Source of the DNA: Caenorhabditis elegans
Lineage: Eukaryota; Nematoda; Chromadorea; Rhabditida; Rhabditidae
Length of the DNA stretch: 64,000 nt
Assembly (NCBI RefSeq): GCF_000002985.6
Contig: NC_003279.8
Location: forward strand, 3,224,001-3,288,000
Reading direction: 5' to 3'
The number at the start of each line of letters is the position of its first letter. Within the stretch, counting starts at the first letter, position 1. A program made the translations under genes and the position numbers. This document shows, in pieces, positions 24,301-34,595 of this stretch. A model generated the notes under the pieces. That model did not search any database and was not told the DNA's origin. It saw only the letters and a list, made by a program, of their open reading frames with translations.

Positions 24301-27300
24301 CAGCATCAGCAACAATGATTCTGTGTGCCCGCAGGCAGGCGGATCGGGACGGGCCTCTCTCTCTGTCTCTACGAATCCATTGCGCGCCTATTTTTCACAT
24401 CAGCAACACACGCCTTGTTGGACCGTCTTTCGCAAATGTTGTCTACTCTTCTCGGCGCCTCTATTCTCCGCGTTATTTCGTTTGTCTAAGTGTGTCTTTT
24501 GGAAACAGTCTCTCTCTTCACGATCATTGTGTGTCTGCCCTCTCGAGTACGGACCTCGAGGGCCGATTGCGCAGCGCGCAAATTCCCGAATAGATCATAT
24601 GATTCGAAGAGTCGGCCGACGATTTTCGCTGTGGCGCCGCAGTCGGCCATGTATACACAACCGGCCCCGTTTGCTTCGTTTCTCCACATATATATACACA
24701 CATAGAGACAGAGGCACCTCTTCTCTGCCTCTCTGGCCGATCGGTCGCTGATTTCATTTCGATTTTGAGAGAGAGAGAGAGAGAGAGTGTGTGTGTGTGT
24801 GATTTTGGCCCTCTTTCAGTTCTGACATCACAAGGTCCGCTGGTTCTGGAATGTTTGGCGGCTTCTGAATGATCTTCTGCAGAATCTTCTGAAACTAACG
24901 GATGATTAAAAATCGCTGTAACATTGGGCATGAGTCACACGTTTCCTTGAAAATATTGTACAGGGACTCCTAGGAAATTCCCTTGGAAAAGGAAAAAGAA
25001 GAAGGGAAAAAAAAAACAAAAAGCAAATATTGAATTTTGTTTGCACCTTTTTTTCTATTTTTTCCCGGGGTCCTAAGATGCTCCGACTCTTTCCTCCACA
25101 CACTGTAGTACTCTTATCACCACAAGGAACCTTCTGAACAATGTGCTGAGTGAGCACTCCCTCCCTTCAAAGTGCAAGAGGAGAGACTGTAATATGCTGA
25201 CACGACCCCCGTCCGATAACATTGTCACATGAACGAGAAGAGAGGGACGTTTTGTGTGCAGCAATGTGCTTGTGAACCCTTCAATCAGTGGAAATGGTTT
25301 TTGATGGTCGCTTACAAGACTCCTCGCATCATTCCACCCCCCCCTAACAGTTACCCTTGAAAATTTGGAGAAAAGTTTTCACACTTTTTGGGGGCCGTTG
25401 GGCAGTGGGCCCCCGACGCAATTGAGAAATGTTGTTGCACTTGTGAACAATGGTGTAATGGGATATATATTGGTACATTGGAGAGAGAAATGAGAAGAGA
25501 GCTAGAGGCAGGAGGAGTACGGTAATTTGTAGGAATTGTGAGAAGGCACAAAGTTTCAGTTTCAGATAATGTTTTCGAACATATTTTCTGATCTACTTCC
25601 TGGAGGGGGAAATTAACAGAATTCTAGCCAGAAAGTAGCCTGAAAGAGAGAACAATGACTAATAGGGTTATTCAAGTAGTGTCGGAAAATTAAAAAGTTT
25701 AGAGAGTTTTTCAACGGTATGCATTTGAATATAGTCGTGACGTCTTAAATGCATTTAAATACGTTCTGCAACATTACTTGAATAACCTCATAATATTCGA
25801 ATATATTGGAAGGTATAGGGATACGGTATTTGGAGGGTTCATGAAGAAGCTCACAAAGTTTCAGACTTACACACACTATATACATATATATATATAAATT
25901 CTCCTTCAAGTGAGCAAAAATCAACAATAATGAAGCTAGAATACAGTAACCTAGCCTGCAAGAATTGACGGCATACTATGACGAATATGGAAGTTACAGA
26001 TTTTTTTCTACTGTCTAAATGAAAATCATCATTGAAGATGTTAAAAAAGAGCCCGTTCTCGAAAAAATCATAGTTGAAGTAGTATTGAAACTAGTGAAGC
26101 AGGTCCATACTATTACGGGAACAATAAATCATGAGAATGCGTACTTGGTGCATTTTATTTGACGCGCGATATCTCTTAGCGAAAACTACAGTAATAGCTT
26201 AAATATCTATAGTTATTTGAATTCTTACTGTAGTTTTCGCTAAGAGATATCGCGCGTCAAATAAAATGCACCAAGTACACATTCTCATGATTTATTGTAA
26301 TACATAGTGAATGAAATTATTTATTTTTTTTTTCTTCGAATATGGAAAATTTAGCAGAATAAAGTTGAATACACAGTATTCATATAGGAAGCTATTGGAA
26401 GCTCTATCTTCATTTTCTACTCTCTAAACGAACATCATTGAAGATGAAATAAGTAAAGAGCCCAATTCTCGAGCCTCGGCTCGTCATAACACCACCGATC
26501 TAGTGTGACTGAGCAACGAAGGGGCTCTGCTATTTTGCCGAATAGAGAGAGACTCCCCTAATCTGGGCGCCGCCACACTGCCTCTGATATCTGCTCTGAT
26601 ATCAGGGGAGAGGGGCTCTTGTCGTTGTGTTTTCCAAATGTGTCCAGGTCCTCTTCTTCTTCTTCCCGTTGCTGCCTGCTTTCAAGAGGGCCCCGGCCGT
26701 TTCTATTCTATTTCTCCACTACCACCACCACCACCTCCACAACGACGACGACAAATCCAAGTGAGACGACAGGAAAAGGAGGCGCGCTCTCCACCGGCAG
26801 TGATATACATATTTCGAGTATATATATATAATAAGTCGCTAATCAGATGTGTGCCCCCGTCATAGAGAGACCGAGCCGATGAAAGAGGCGGCGAGGTGGA
26901 TGGTGGAAAAATGCAGGCACAACTCAACCATGGAAACGGAGCCACGGGCCCCGCTTGGCTTATCAAGAAGCTCTTTGCACCAGAAGCTCTTTCTCGTCTG
27001 TGTGTGTTGTATGGCGGGGCCTCCGTAATTGGTGTGCTTGTCAGTGCTTTTTGGATATGGAAAAATTGTTGAATGGAATCTTTGAAACGCTAGCCTATCG
27101 AAGGAAAGGAAATTAAGAAAATTTCAAGGTTTCACAGAGATAACATCCAAAAGAGGAATGGTCCAATATATATTGCCGACGAAGATTTTGAAAGTGAAAG
27201 TTTTTTGTTTCAATAACGATGAAGAGAGAGAGAGATAGAGAAATGGGACGTTTAAGAAATAGCTGTAGAAATTGAAAAGTAATGAAGAATGACGGTGATA

Positions 27301-30300
27301 AGGAAGTTTGGGGATTTGGGATCTGGAATTTAAATATAAAGCTATGAAGCACAGAATCGGCTGAACCTATGTTAAACAAGGAATGGTTTTAAAACAAAAA
27401 AAATAATATTTTTAGTAAAAAATTGGTAATTGCCTATTTAAAACGAGGTATTATCCAGGGGCGGGCGGCAAATGATTTTTCCGGCAAATCGGCAACTAGC
27501 CGAAAGTTTGTGTTTTGTTTTTTTGGAAATTTCAGAATTTCAATTTTAATCGGCAAAATTGTACGCACCTTATGTCCGTCTTATAAAAATTCCTCTAAAC
27601 ACTCCGGCACAATAATATCCGGCGAATCGGCAAACCGGCAAAGTGACGGAATTGAAAATTTCCGGCAAATCCGATATTTGCCGATTTGCCGAACTTGTCG
27701 ACAAAACATTTCGAAGTTTTGCCAGTTTAAGTTTGCCAGTAGAAATCATTGCCCAATAGTACTTTTCTAATACAAGATCATATAAAAAATTTCGGAAATG
27801 CGAAATAACCTTTTAAGCTGAATCTGAACTTTAACGAAGGAAGGATATATAATTATTATTGTTAGTTTTAATAATGGTGTCAGTTTTTCGTAGTATTACG
27901 TAGAAGTTGATAAACTTCCGATATTTATATAATTACGACCCGGGTGTCTACAGTACGACAGCCGGCTGGCATTAATGTTGGAGCAGCACAAATTCCCACA
28001 TTATCAAACATTATCAAGGAAACACTCTAATAATGTTTCAAGTCAAAGTTGTGGATATTCATAAAATTTTCGACAACTTAGAGATATTTGAAGTTCTACA
28101 GTGTTCTTAGATGTTCAGAATAGTCAAAACTTCTTCAGAATATGAAAATTGTAGAAAATACATTTTCGGTCGACTTCTAACATTAAGATGAATGAAATCT
28201 GAGTTATTCAACAACTTTGAGAAATAGTTGAACAGTTTTAATAAAATGTTTCTGGATATTTGCTCAGTAATTTCGCTACTCCACTCTTAACTCAAAGTTG
28301 TATTTCTGCTGAAGGTCCCGCAGTGAATGGGCACATGGCGACTCCGCCCATAAAATGGTCGAGTTTTCTTAAAGGTGGAGCACCGAAATTTGAGACATTG
28401 CTTTACTAGACCAAAATTGGTCCAAAACTGCCGAATTTCGTAATAAAACGTTCTGAAAATTTCTCAAAAAAAAAGTTTCGGCGGTTCAAAGTTATGGAAA
28501 GAGTAGTCCATTTTCAGCTAAAATCTCAAATTTTGGCAGCTTCTCGGGGTCGCAGCGGTTGAAACCTAATTTTTATTTATTCATCACTTTTTGATAAATA
28601 TTGTGGCTTTTGATTAGGCGTTTATTCGTTGATTTAAGTACATTTATGGTCTTTGGGGCACAAATAAAAGTTACATTTTGTGCCCCACTGACCATAAATG
28701 TGTTCCAGACGTTGCGACACCGATAAGTTGGAAAAAATTTTGATTTTAGCTAAAAATGGGCTTTATTTTGCCGAACTTTGAACCGCCGTAACTTTTTTTG
28801 AGAAATTTTCAGAACTTCTCATTACGAAATTCGGTAGTTTTGGACCAATTTTGGTCTAAAAAAGCAAAGTCTCAAATTTCGGTACTCCCCCTTTAAACTC
28901 ACATCAGCTCAAAGAACAATTTTAACAGTCTTTGAGTTTAAAATATAGTCTTTCTAGAATAATTATCAAAAAATATCTGTAATCAACAATAAGTGGCGTA
29001 ATTTTCCAGAGATTTCTGCGAAGTCGTTGTCGATGAGCACATCACTGTGGCCAGCCTATCCGAGTATTTGGAATCATTTGAAGGTGGAATGTACGCTCTT
29101 CGTCTTGTTATGGTATCATCCTCTCCAACAGAACATTCTCTCTCATTTTCCCAATTTTCCACAGGAATTCCAAACAGTCGATCTTCCCGATGTTGGTGAA
29201 GTTACAGTCCCCATTGCTCTTTCCCCACCGCTTCAATCGATATTATTCGATATCTCGAGCTGTCTTGCCGAAGCATCTGTCGCGCATCTTTTGACCAAAA
29301 AGATTAGAAAACGACTCGACGAGCACGTTTCACATCGCATGGCTCAACTGATTGGTGAACGTGTTGAAGAGCTCAAAGATTCGTGGCATTTGCCAAGTCG
29401 TTCAACTCTGCAGGTGCTTTTCGATTGTCAACTGATTGGAGCAATGTTCCCCAGTGAAAGGTGAGCGATTTTTTTTTCGATAAATATTATGAAGTTGTGA
29501 AAAAACGGATTTTTTGCGTATTGTGCAACATATTTGACGCGCAAAATATTTCGTAGCGAAAACTACAGTAATTCTTTAAATTACTACTGTAGGTCGATTT
29601 ACGCAAATCGGTATGCCGGAATTGAAAATCTCCTTCAAACCGGCAAAGCGAAAATCACGAAAATTGCAGGAATTAAAAAATTCCGGCAAATCGGCAATTT
29701 GCCGAAAATGAAAATTTCCGGCAAACCGGCAACTTTCCGGAATTGAAAATTTCCGGAAATTTTTTGGCAAATCGGCAAACCGGCAATTTGCCGATTTCTC
29801 GACAATAAAATTGCCGCCAATACACAAGATTGTTTTATTTTACAAAACTTTAAAAATTTAAGAATGCGTTCGGTTTGCTCATCGATCGAATCTCATTTGG
29901 ATCCATTCGACGTCTCTCTACTTTCTCCACTTTTGGCAGCTAATGTGAAGCTGGTTTATACAAGAACTCAAGTTAGTGCATTTTTAATTTCTTTTCAAGT
30001 TTTCAATTTTCGAACAAAAAATAGAAAAAAAATGAAAATTTCCGGCAAATCGGAAAACCGGCAAATCGACAACTTGCCGAAAATGAAAATTTCCGGAAAT
30101 TTGTGGAAATTGGAAATTTCAATTTTCCAAAAAAAAAATTTTTGCTCCGAAAATTAAGATTTTTCAAAAACACTCTCTCTCGAAACAGGTTCTCTTCTCG
30201 TGCCTCGTCGCTGACACCCTATCCAGCAAAGAAGTTCAACTGCCACAATCATTCTCAAAGATTCAAGACGTTTCAGTGCACATTGAGCAACCTTCTCGTA

Positions 30301-31495
30301 TTCCGATGGTGCCAAGACTTGACAGAACGGTAGAAATTGATCTATGGAAATTTTGAAAAACATAATTTTTTGTTCAGATGAATGGTGATAAGAAGAATGG
30401 TGGAGCAAGACTCAAGAATAACAAGTATCTGGCGAATCCGCAACAAGGTAATTTTGGAGAAATTTTTAGGATTTTCATTTAAATTATTATGGGAACACAA
30501 GATTCTGAGAATGCGTATTGCACAACATATTTGACGCGAAAAATATCTCGAAGCGAAAACTACAGTAATAACTTAAAGGACTACTGTAGCGCTTGTGTCG
30601 ATTTACGGGCTCAATTTTTTTTTTACACCGATGGAATATTCAAATTAGGCAAAAAAACCGTAATCGACACAAGAACTACAGTAGTCATTTAAAGAATTAC
30701 TGTAGTTTTCGCTGCGAGATATTTTGCGCGTCAAATATGTTGCACAATACGCAAAAAATCCGTTTTTTCACAACTTCTTCTCGTAAATATTTCCGCCCAT
30801 TATTATGATTTTTCAACTAAGATTTGGCAGAAAAATTGCAGGTTTATCAATTTATCAATTTACTTTTTCTTTTAAAAAACTGTTTAAAAAAAATTAAAAC
30901 TGAAAATAAATGTTTTTTTTAAGTGAAAAAAAAATTTAAAGTTTTCCCAAAATTTTCAGTAAAAAATATGTATTAGAAAACTGCCAAAAAATACGATTTT
31001 TCGAAAAAAAATTTTTTTAAATTCAAAACGCTCCAATAATTGAAAATTTTTCAAATCATTTTCTTTTTTAACCTAAAATTCAACACTTTTTAGAAATATA
31101 TTACGGGGACACAAAATTCCGAGAATGCGCATTGCAAAACATATTTGACGCGCAAAATATCTCGCAGCGAAAACTACAGTAATTCTTTAAATGACTACTG
31201 TAGTTCTTGTGTCGATTACGGTTTTTTGCCTAATTTGAATATTCCATCGGTCTAAAAAAAAATTGAGCCCGTAAATCGACACAAGCGCTACAGTAGTCCT
31301 TTAAGTTATTACAGTAGTTTTCGCTTCGAAATATTTTGCGCGTCAAATATGTTGTGCAATACGCATTCTCAGGATTTTGTGTCATCCGTAATATAATGCA
31401 AATATTTCTTTCCAGGTTCCTCAAAAAGCACACCATCGCTGAGCGCATTCTACGATCGAATTTCTTCCAGCTGGTTCGGAGGAGCTAATAATTAA
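9391..31495 (+). CDS. cogc-1: Conserved oligomeric Golgi complex subunit 1
   Basis: Fifteen exons join in frame to 787 residues: 9391-9458, 10369-10533, 11248-11327, 11508-11593, 13005-13344, 14191-14356, 15117-15297, 16077-16228, 18158-18484, 29010-29112, 29165-29460, 29863-29971, 30189-30329, 30378-30447, 31416-31495. COG1 belongs to lobe A of the eight-subunit COG tether, which keeps glycosylation enzymes in the Golgi by capturing retrograde vesicles. Evidence: the N-terminal helix with [20 protein letters not shown] matches the COG1 RYRDLIEAAD region. A late exon reads [17 protein letters not shown], matching the COG1 IDPFDLDVFTPHL segment, and the tail [12 protein letters not shown] matches the COG1 tail around LFKLGWLSS. 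Intron sizes run from 48 bp to 10.5 kb; intron 9 (18485-29009) contains a whole gene on the other strand. The exon 10 donor (29112) was chosen to keep phase; it leaves a 52-bp intron. Confidence 0.9.
11891..12147. repeat. GC-rich foldback element in cogc-1 intron 4
   Basis: Ends are gggcttccatcccggcgcc and cacatggaagcctta, with GC-rich arms full of GCCGGC, GGCGCC and CGGCGTGAGGCGC, around an AT-rich loop of about 100 bp. The composition contrasts sharply with the surrounding intron. No coding capacity. Confidence 0.7.
12280..12900. repeat. Imperfect direct repeats in cogc-1 intron 4
   Basis: Three related copies near 12280, 12650 and 12790 share a core of the form gatcacaattttaagctgat, each followed by ttttgacaaatcgaaaaa or a variant and then more aatcgaaaaa units. 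Between the first two lies a small tandem, tacatacaagttt, repeated at 12436-12475. Open frames here (12256-12703) are produced by the repeat and do not look like protein. Confidence 0.55.
14660..15080. repeat. Dispersed repeat with GTGTCGAGACC / AAAGGCGCA motifs
   Basis: In intron 6 of cogc-1 the sequence has gtggcgagaccgggtaccgt, a cgcttttaaggtatactgta segment, an inverted tacagtactctttaaaggcg, and a second cgtgtcgagaccggataccg. Together they form partly inverted copies of a family seen again at 18590-19380, 33655-33730, 38690-38760, 39040-39090 and 51720-51800. Confidence 0.65.
15530..15765. repeat. CGGCAAA-family repeat in cogc-1 intron 7
   Basis: This copy is nearly the same as the part of the 8540-8925 element from agatattttcatagaatttg through ttgccgcccacccctggt. 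The shared middle (cataggatgcgtacaattttg) shows that the two are copies of one element. Confidence 0.8.
17070..17240 (+). pseudogene. Partial duplicate of cogc-1 exon 5 and intron 5
   Basis: Inside intron 8 the sequence gcacggagagcttattcacg onward repeats the 3' end of exon 5 (from about 13288), with a 4-bp deletion in the cattctgtttgtaatgg stretch that breaks the frame. The match continues past the old donor: ttggaaaaataatgattaaa at 17149 equals intron 5 sequence near 13648, and ccgaaaatatcgaattttta at 17203 equals 13702. About 300 bp of intron 5 is missing in the copy. It is a decayed internal duplication and not a usable exon. Confidence 0.8.
17643..17900. repeat. Foldback element in cogc-1 intron 8
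   Basis: Terminal inverted repeats aaagtggagtagtgt and acactactccaccttt bound about 258 bp. Internal inverted landmarks are gcccgaatataactgt and acagttatattcggtc. The same terminal motif occurs singly at 17047-17062 (aaaggtggagtagtgt). Confidence 0.75.
18590..19380. repeat. Cluster of GTGTCGAGACC / TTAAAGGCGCA repeats in cogc-1 intron 9
   Basis: At least three partial copies in both orientations: 18592-18660, 18845-18915 and 18995-19265, recognised by acagtactctttaaaggcgc, its complement gcgcctttaaagagtactgt, and tcgtgtcgagac. They are related to the copies at 14660-15080. Confidence 0.65.
19383..20125. repeat. Long CGGCAAA array
   Basis: About 740 bp made almost wholly of units such as ccggcaaatcggcaaat, gacaatttgccgaaa and ccggaattgaaatttcc. 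Blocks of roughly 100 bp are repeated inside it (compare 19560-19660 with 19740-19810). It ends about 450 bp past the 3' end of the nested minus-strand gene. On the minus strand it is open in several frames and gives repetitive LPICRKF-like peptides, which are a by-product of the repeat. Confidence 0.85.
20573..22061 (-). CDS. Domesticated ISXO2/Merlin-like transposase protein
   Basis: Five exons (22061-21778, 21728-21603, 21551-21440, 21381-20950, 20902-20573) join in frame to 427 residues, wholly inside intron 9 of cogc-1 on the opposite strand. Residues 1-130 are an acidic, Ser/Pro-rich extension ([20 protein letters not shown], then [13 protein letters not shown]). A zinc ribbon follows: C153-x4-C158 and W-R-C177-x2-C180. 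The stretch with [17 protein letters not shown] and the [10 protein letters not shown] block at 267-276 are the order and spacing of ISXO2-like (IS1595/Merlin) transposases. The expected first catalytic Asp in V-E-I-D-E is Val277 here; D342 (VMRD) and possibly E402 fit the other two catalytic positions. No terminal inverted repeats or target duplication flank it, and it has introns, so I infer a co-opted gene, perhaps DNA binding. Start: first ATG in frame, 12 bp after an acceptor-like cttccag. An upstream non-coding exon or SL trans-splicing is possible. Confidence 0.8.
24767..24801. repeat. GA/GT microsatellite
   Basis: A (GA)n run switches directly into (GT)n: gagagagagagagagagaga then gtgtgtgtgtgtg. 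Shorter GA runs occur at 22590-22602 and 27222-27235. Confidence 0.9.
26111..26301. repeat. Palindromic element of the TTTGACGCGC family
   Basis: Near-perfect inverted repeat of about 190 bp: attacgggaacaataaatca and tgcattttatttgacgcgcg on the left, cgcgcgtcaaataaaatgca and tgatttattgtaat on the right, with an AT-rich centre near 26205. It is related to the elements at 30487, 31105, 39465, 51823, 52928 and 62604 but has a different subfamily sequence. Confidence 0.85.
27458..27745. repeat. CGGCAAA-family repeat in cogc-1 intron 9
   Basis: Begins with the family end ggggcgggcggcaaatgatt, continues with cggcaaatcggcaact units and the conserved middle aattttaatcggcaaaattg, and ends in mixed ttgccgatttgccgaac units. 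It is a diverged copy. Confidence 0.75.
28372..28894. repeat. Foldback element in cogc-1 intron 9
   Basis: Palindrome of about 520 bp with ends taaaggtggagcaccgaaat and atttcggtactccccctttaa. Arms carry gaccaaaattggtccaaaac and its complement ttggaccaattttggtcta, and meet near 28640 (catttatggtctttggggca / tgccccactgaccataaatg). It lies about 115 bp before exon 10. Confidence 0.82.
29517..29830. repeat. Half of a TTTGACGCGC element followed by a CGGCAAA element
   Basis: In intron 11 of cogc-1 one arm of the palindromic family (caacatatttgacgcgcaaa to tactgtaggtcgatttacgc, 29526-29602) is directly followed by CGGCAAA-type units (29605-29820). The second arm of the palindrome is missing, as if the CGGCAAA element had replaced it. 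A further short CGGCAAA piece lies at 30036-30100 in intron 12. Confidence 0.65.
30487..30750. repeat. Palindromic element, TTTGACGCGC family, copy in cogc-1 intron 14
   Basis: Left arm gggaacacaagattctgaga, gcgtattgcacaacatattt, gcgaaaactacagtaataac, gcgcttgtgtcgatttacgg; right arm is its approximate complement ending at gcgcgtcaaatatgttgcac. The 70-bp centre holds ccgatggaatattcaaatta. Confidence 0.85.
31105..31395. repeat. Palindromic element, inverted partner of the copy at 30487
   Basis: Same family in the same intron. Its centre (cctaatttgaatattccatc) is the reverse complement of the centre of the 30487 element (gatggaatattcaaattagg), so these two copies are the same subfamily in opposite orientation about 360 bp apart. 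Confidence 0.85.
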
Positions 31496-32609
31496 ATTTT
31501 ATTCTATTATTGAAATTTGTATTTATTTATTTGAGGGAAATATTTATTTAATGTGATGTAAGCTATTAATCTCCGGGTTTTTTTTTCGATTTTTTTGTTA
31601 TATTATCACTATTAGTTTTGTGGCTCGAATTCTTATTAGTGAGATGCAAAAAGTGCTCCGCCTCCGATCCAAGGGTCTCGTTAGGTATTTGGTGGCCAAA
31701 CCAGGAATTCAAAATTTTTCAATTATTTTGGCCAATTTTCAAGCACTTTTCCGTGGTTTTCAGTAATTTTTAGATTTTTTTTCTCATTTCTTTATGAATT
31801 TTATTTCATCAATTTAGGCAAAAAAAACCATTAAAATCCACCGAAAACGTAACAAAAAATTCGAAAAATGCTTAAAATTGACAAAGTTAATGGAAATTGT
31901 TTGAATTTAAGTTTTTCCCGCCAAATACCTAATAAGACCCATAATTTGTGAGTGGGGCGCGCATTTATGGCGATCCCAGCAGATTTCTGCGAATTTATAA
32001 TATCGAGGTGCACTACTAATAGGGAATATATACTAATGTATCAATAGTGGAAGGTTAATGATAAAAAAACATGTTTGTTTCGTATTGTTCCATATAATTT
32101 CCCATCTCACCCATCCTTAGTAATAGTAGTATGTAATGTAGAATGTAGACCAGCTGATTCATCGACCAAAAAACGGTCAGCAGAAATTGGGGAAAATACT
32201 AATTTCAGGTTATTTTCGCCCGACCTCTCTGCGCGCGCGTGTGTGTGTTCGTCCAACTAAATCACAAACGGATAACTTTTGATTTTTTGATATTTTTGGA
32301 AATACACGAGAAACACCGATGATTTCATTTTTCTTTTTGATTTCACTTGTTGTAGGCGGTTTACTGGAAGAATGGATTTTATAGGTGTTGGAGGTGGAGG
32401 GGTTTATAGCTTCCGCGGGGAGGGGACAATTGCAAGAATGGCTTGAAACATTGGTTTCAGTTCGGTTTTGACTCTAATTGTGGGGCACCTATTTATTATT
32501 TTTTGTGAGGATTTTCTAAGATTTTTCTGATCCGGAAACTCATATTTTCTTAATTCTTTCTCTTTTTTCTTTAAACCCCCTTTGAATAGGAAATTTTCGG
32601 GAATAGAAC

Positions 32610-32960
32610 TCCCTTAAACCTAAGCCTGAGCCTAAGCCTAAGCCTAACTTCAAGCATAAGGTGAGCCTAAGCATAATCCTAGGATTATGCCTCAGCCTCA
32701 GCCGAAGCCGAATCCCAAGCCTAGGACTTAGACTAAGCCTAAGACTAAGCCTAAGCCTAAGCATAAGCTTGAGCCTACGCCTAGGTCATAGCCTGAGCCT
32801 AAGCGCTTAAGTCTAGGGATACGCCTAAGTCTGAGCCTAGGCTAGATCTAAGCCTGAGCCTAAGCTTAAGCCTAAGATTAAGCCAAAACTTAAGCCTAAA
32901 ACTAATTGTAAGCCTAGGCCTCAGCCTCAGCCAACACAAGGCAGGCATAGGTAGCCTTGC
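32610..32960. repeat. Degenerate interstitial telomere-like tract
   Basis: Repeated cctaag/cctgag/cttaag hexamers (C-rich strand of TTAGGC on the plus strand) with many substitutions, for example agcctgagcctaagcctaag. It is a decayed relative of the array at 34596-35390. Confidence 0.8.
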
Positions 32961-34595
32961 AGACAGGCCTAGAAATGTTAGAAGTGGAAGCAAATTTGTG
33001 GGATGGAAGAGTTTTCCAATTTGGCGGTACTTAGGCCACCGTAACCAATTTTCGACCTTTTACGGTTCTTAATTTTCGACCAGAAAAAAACCAATGTTTA
33101 CACTTTCCCCAATAGATTTATTCCCGGATTTCGTCAAAACTTTCACGAACTGCAAATAGAGAGAGACGCAGTGTTTCTGAATATATGTTTCCCTTTTTTC
33201 TCACGTAGTTTGGAATATATGTGAGACTTTTTTACAGTACCTTCGCTTATTTTTGGGCTTTTGGCGGAGAAAATTGGAAAAACTCGGCCGCGGTCTCTCG
33301 TTTCAAGGTGTGCGTCGAAAAAAATCGGTGGTCTAACTTTGCTTCCTGTTCTTTTTGGAACTTGCCTATATACCTGTAGAAAGCTATTTTAGCAACAACC
33401 CAATGACAAATATGAATCGGTTGCCGAATTTTTTATATTTTTTAGGCCGCCAATCCCAGACAGTTGTTCCTATCAATGCGGGTCAGAATGTGATGATAAC
33501 CTTCAATTTGATCATCTGTATCTTAGATATTATGATGTCAATTGTGAAAACAAAAATGTTTTTGTGTTTTTCTATTCTTTCCTGCAAAATTTAAGATTAA
33601 TACTACACGGAGAAGGGAACATAGATACCTTAAGAAACAATTAAAAATGGAAAGTTTGGGAACTACAGTAATCCTTAAAAGCGCGCACTTTTTTGCATTA
33701 AAAAAATCGGTCGTGTCAAGACCAGATCCCAAAATATTTTAAAGGAGAATCCCCACGACAATTTAATACAAGTGCGGTAAAAGTTTTGATGAAAACTGTG
33801 AGAAATTGAAATTTTAGAGTGCTTTAGACCAACATAGTTTTTTAAAACGTTCGTAACTTTTTTACGGTTGGCAGTACGCAAAAGTTTTCAACTAACAAAA
33901 TGTTACCCTTCACTTGCTGCATATTTTGTTAGTTGACAAAATTTTTATAAAACTAATGGGAAGCGAGATATATGAGTTCAGCACGTTTAAATTAATTTTC
34001 AGTTTAGGATTGTGTTCCTTTTACCAATTTGTTTTTCACAAGACATAACAACGGAATTGTTGTGACCTTGATCTCGTGATAATTTGCTGAATACACAATT
34101 TGAGGTTGCAAACCTTTTTAAATTCAGTGTTCCTCGTGAAAACAAACTTTTATTTGGAATTTCGTGTTTTCAAAATAAAAATTTGTTTATTTATGTTTTG
34201 AACAGAAGTATCTTTTGTTGCCGACGAAATCTGAGCACTCGGAGATTTGAGATTCCAAGAGTTCTGCAGCGCCTCAAATGACAGTTTTATGAACTTCATT
34301 TAAAGTGTTTTTACAGTGCCCAAAATGGGAAAAACGGGAATTTTGTAGTAGGATTACTATAGCGGTAATGTACCGTGACTCCCCTGAGCTGCTCTGGAAA
34401 ATTTAATTTTTTTGCGGGTTACTGTAGGGTCACTCAAAAAAAATATGTGAGGTAGACTAAAGTTTTACTACTGTAAGTGTGGATTACTGTACCTTTCACA
34501 AATATTTTTTTAAAAAATTAAAATTTCACCAAGTAGTACGGTAAACTATTCTGAGCAATTCTGGCGAATTCTTGAGATAAGGTCCCTAATCCAAA

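Larger units (their letters stand above)
22075..27420 (-). promoter_or_regulatory. Long non-AT-rich upstream region of the nested gene
   Basis: Upstream of the nested gene the sequence changes character. Instead of A/T runs it has mixed GC-containing sequence with GA, CT and GT/CA microsatellites (for example 24767-24801), CAG/CAA-like stretches (24290-24318) and many short open frames on both strands that share no sense strand or phase. I find no convincing exon. Such long, complex, non-repetitive upstream DNA in nematodes often carries enhancers or 5' exons, so I call it putative regulatory sequence for the nested gene (or a cogc-1 intronic enhancer). Confidence 0.4.

Noticed and set aside
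24072..24751. Overlapping long frames of 173 and 199 codons on the plus strand
   Set aside because: Both frames cover the same DNA, have no recognisable domain, show no consistent splice sites, and lie in a non-AT-rich block where long random frames are expected.
33355..33594. 79-residue hydrophobic open frame in the intergenic region
   Set aside because: It has two hydrophobic stretches, but no signal of splicing, no related neighbour exons and no recognisable family.
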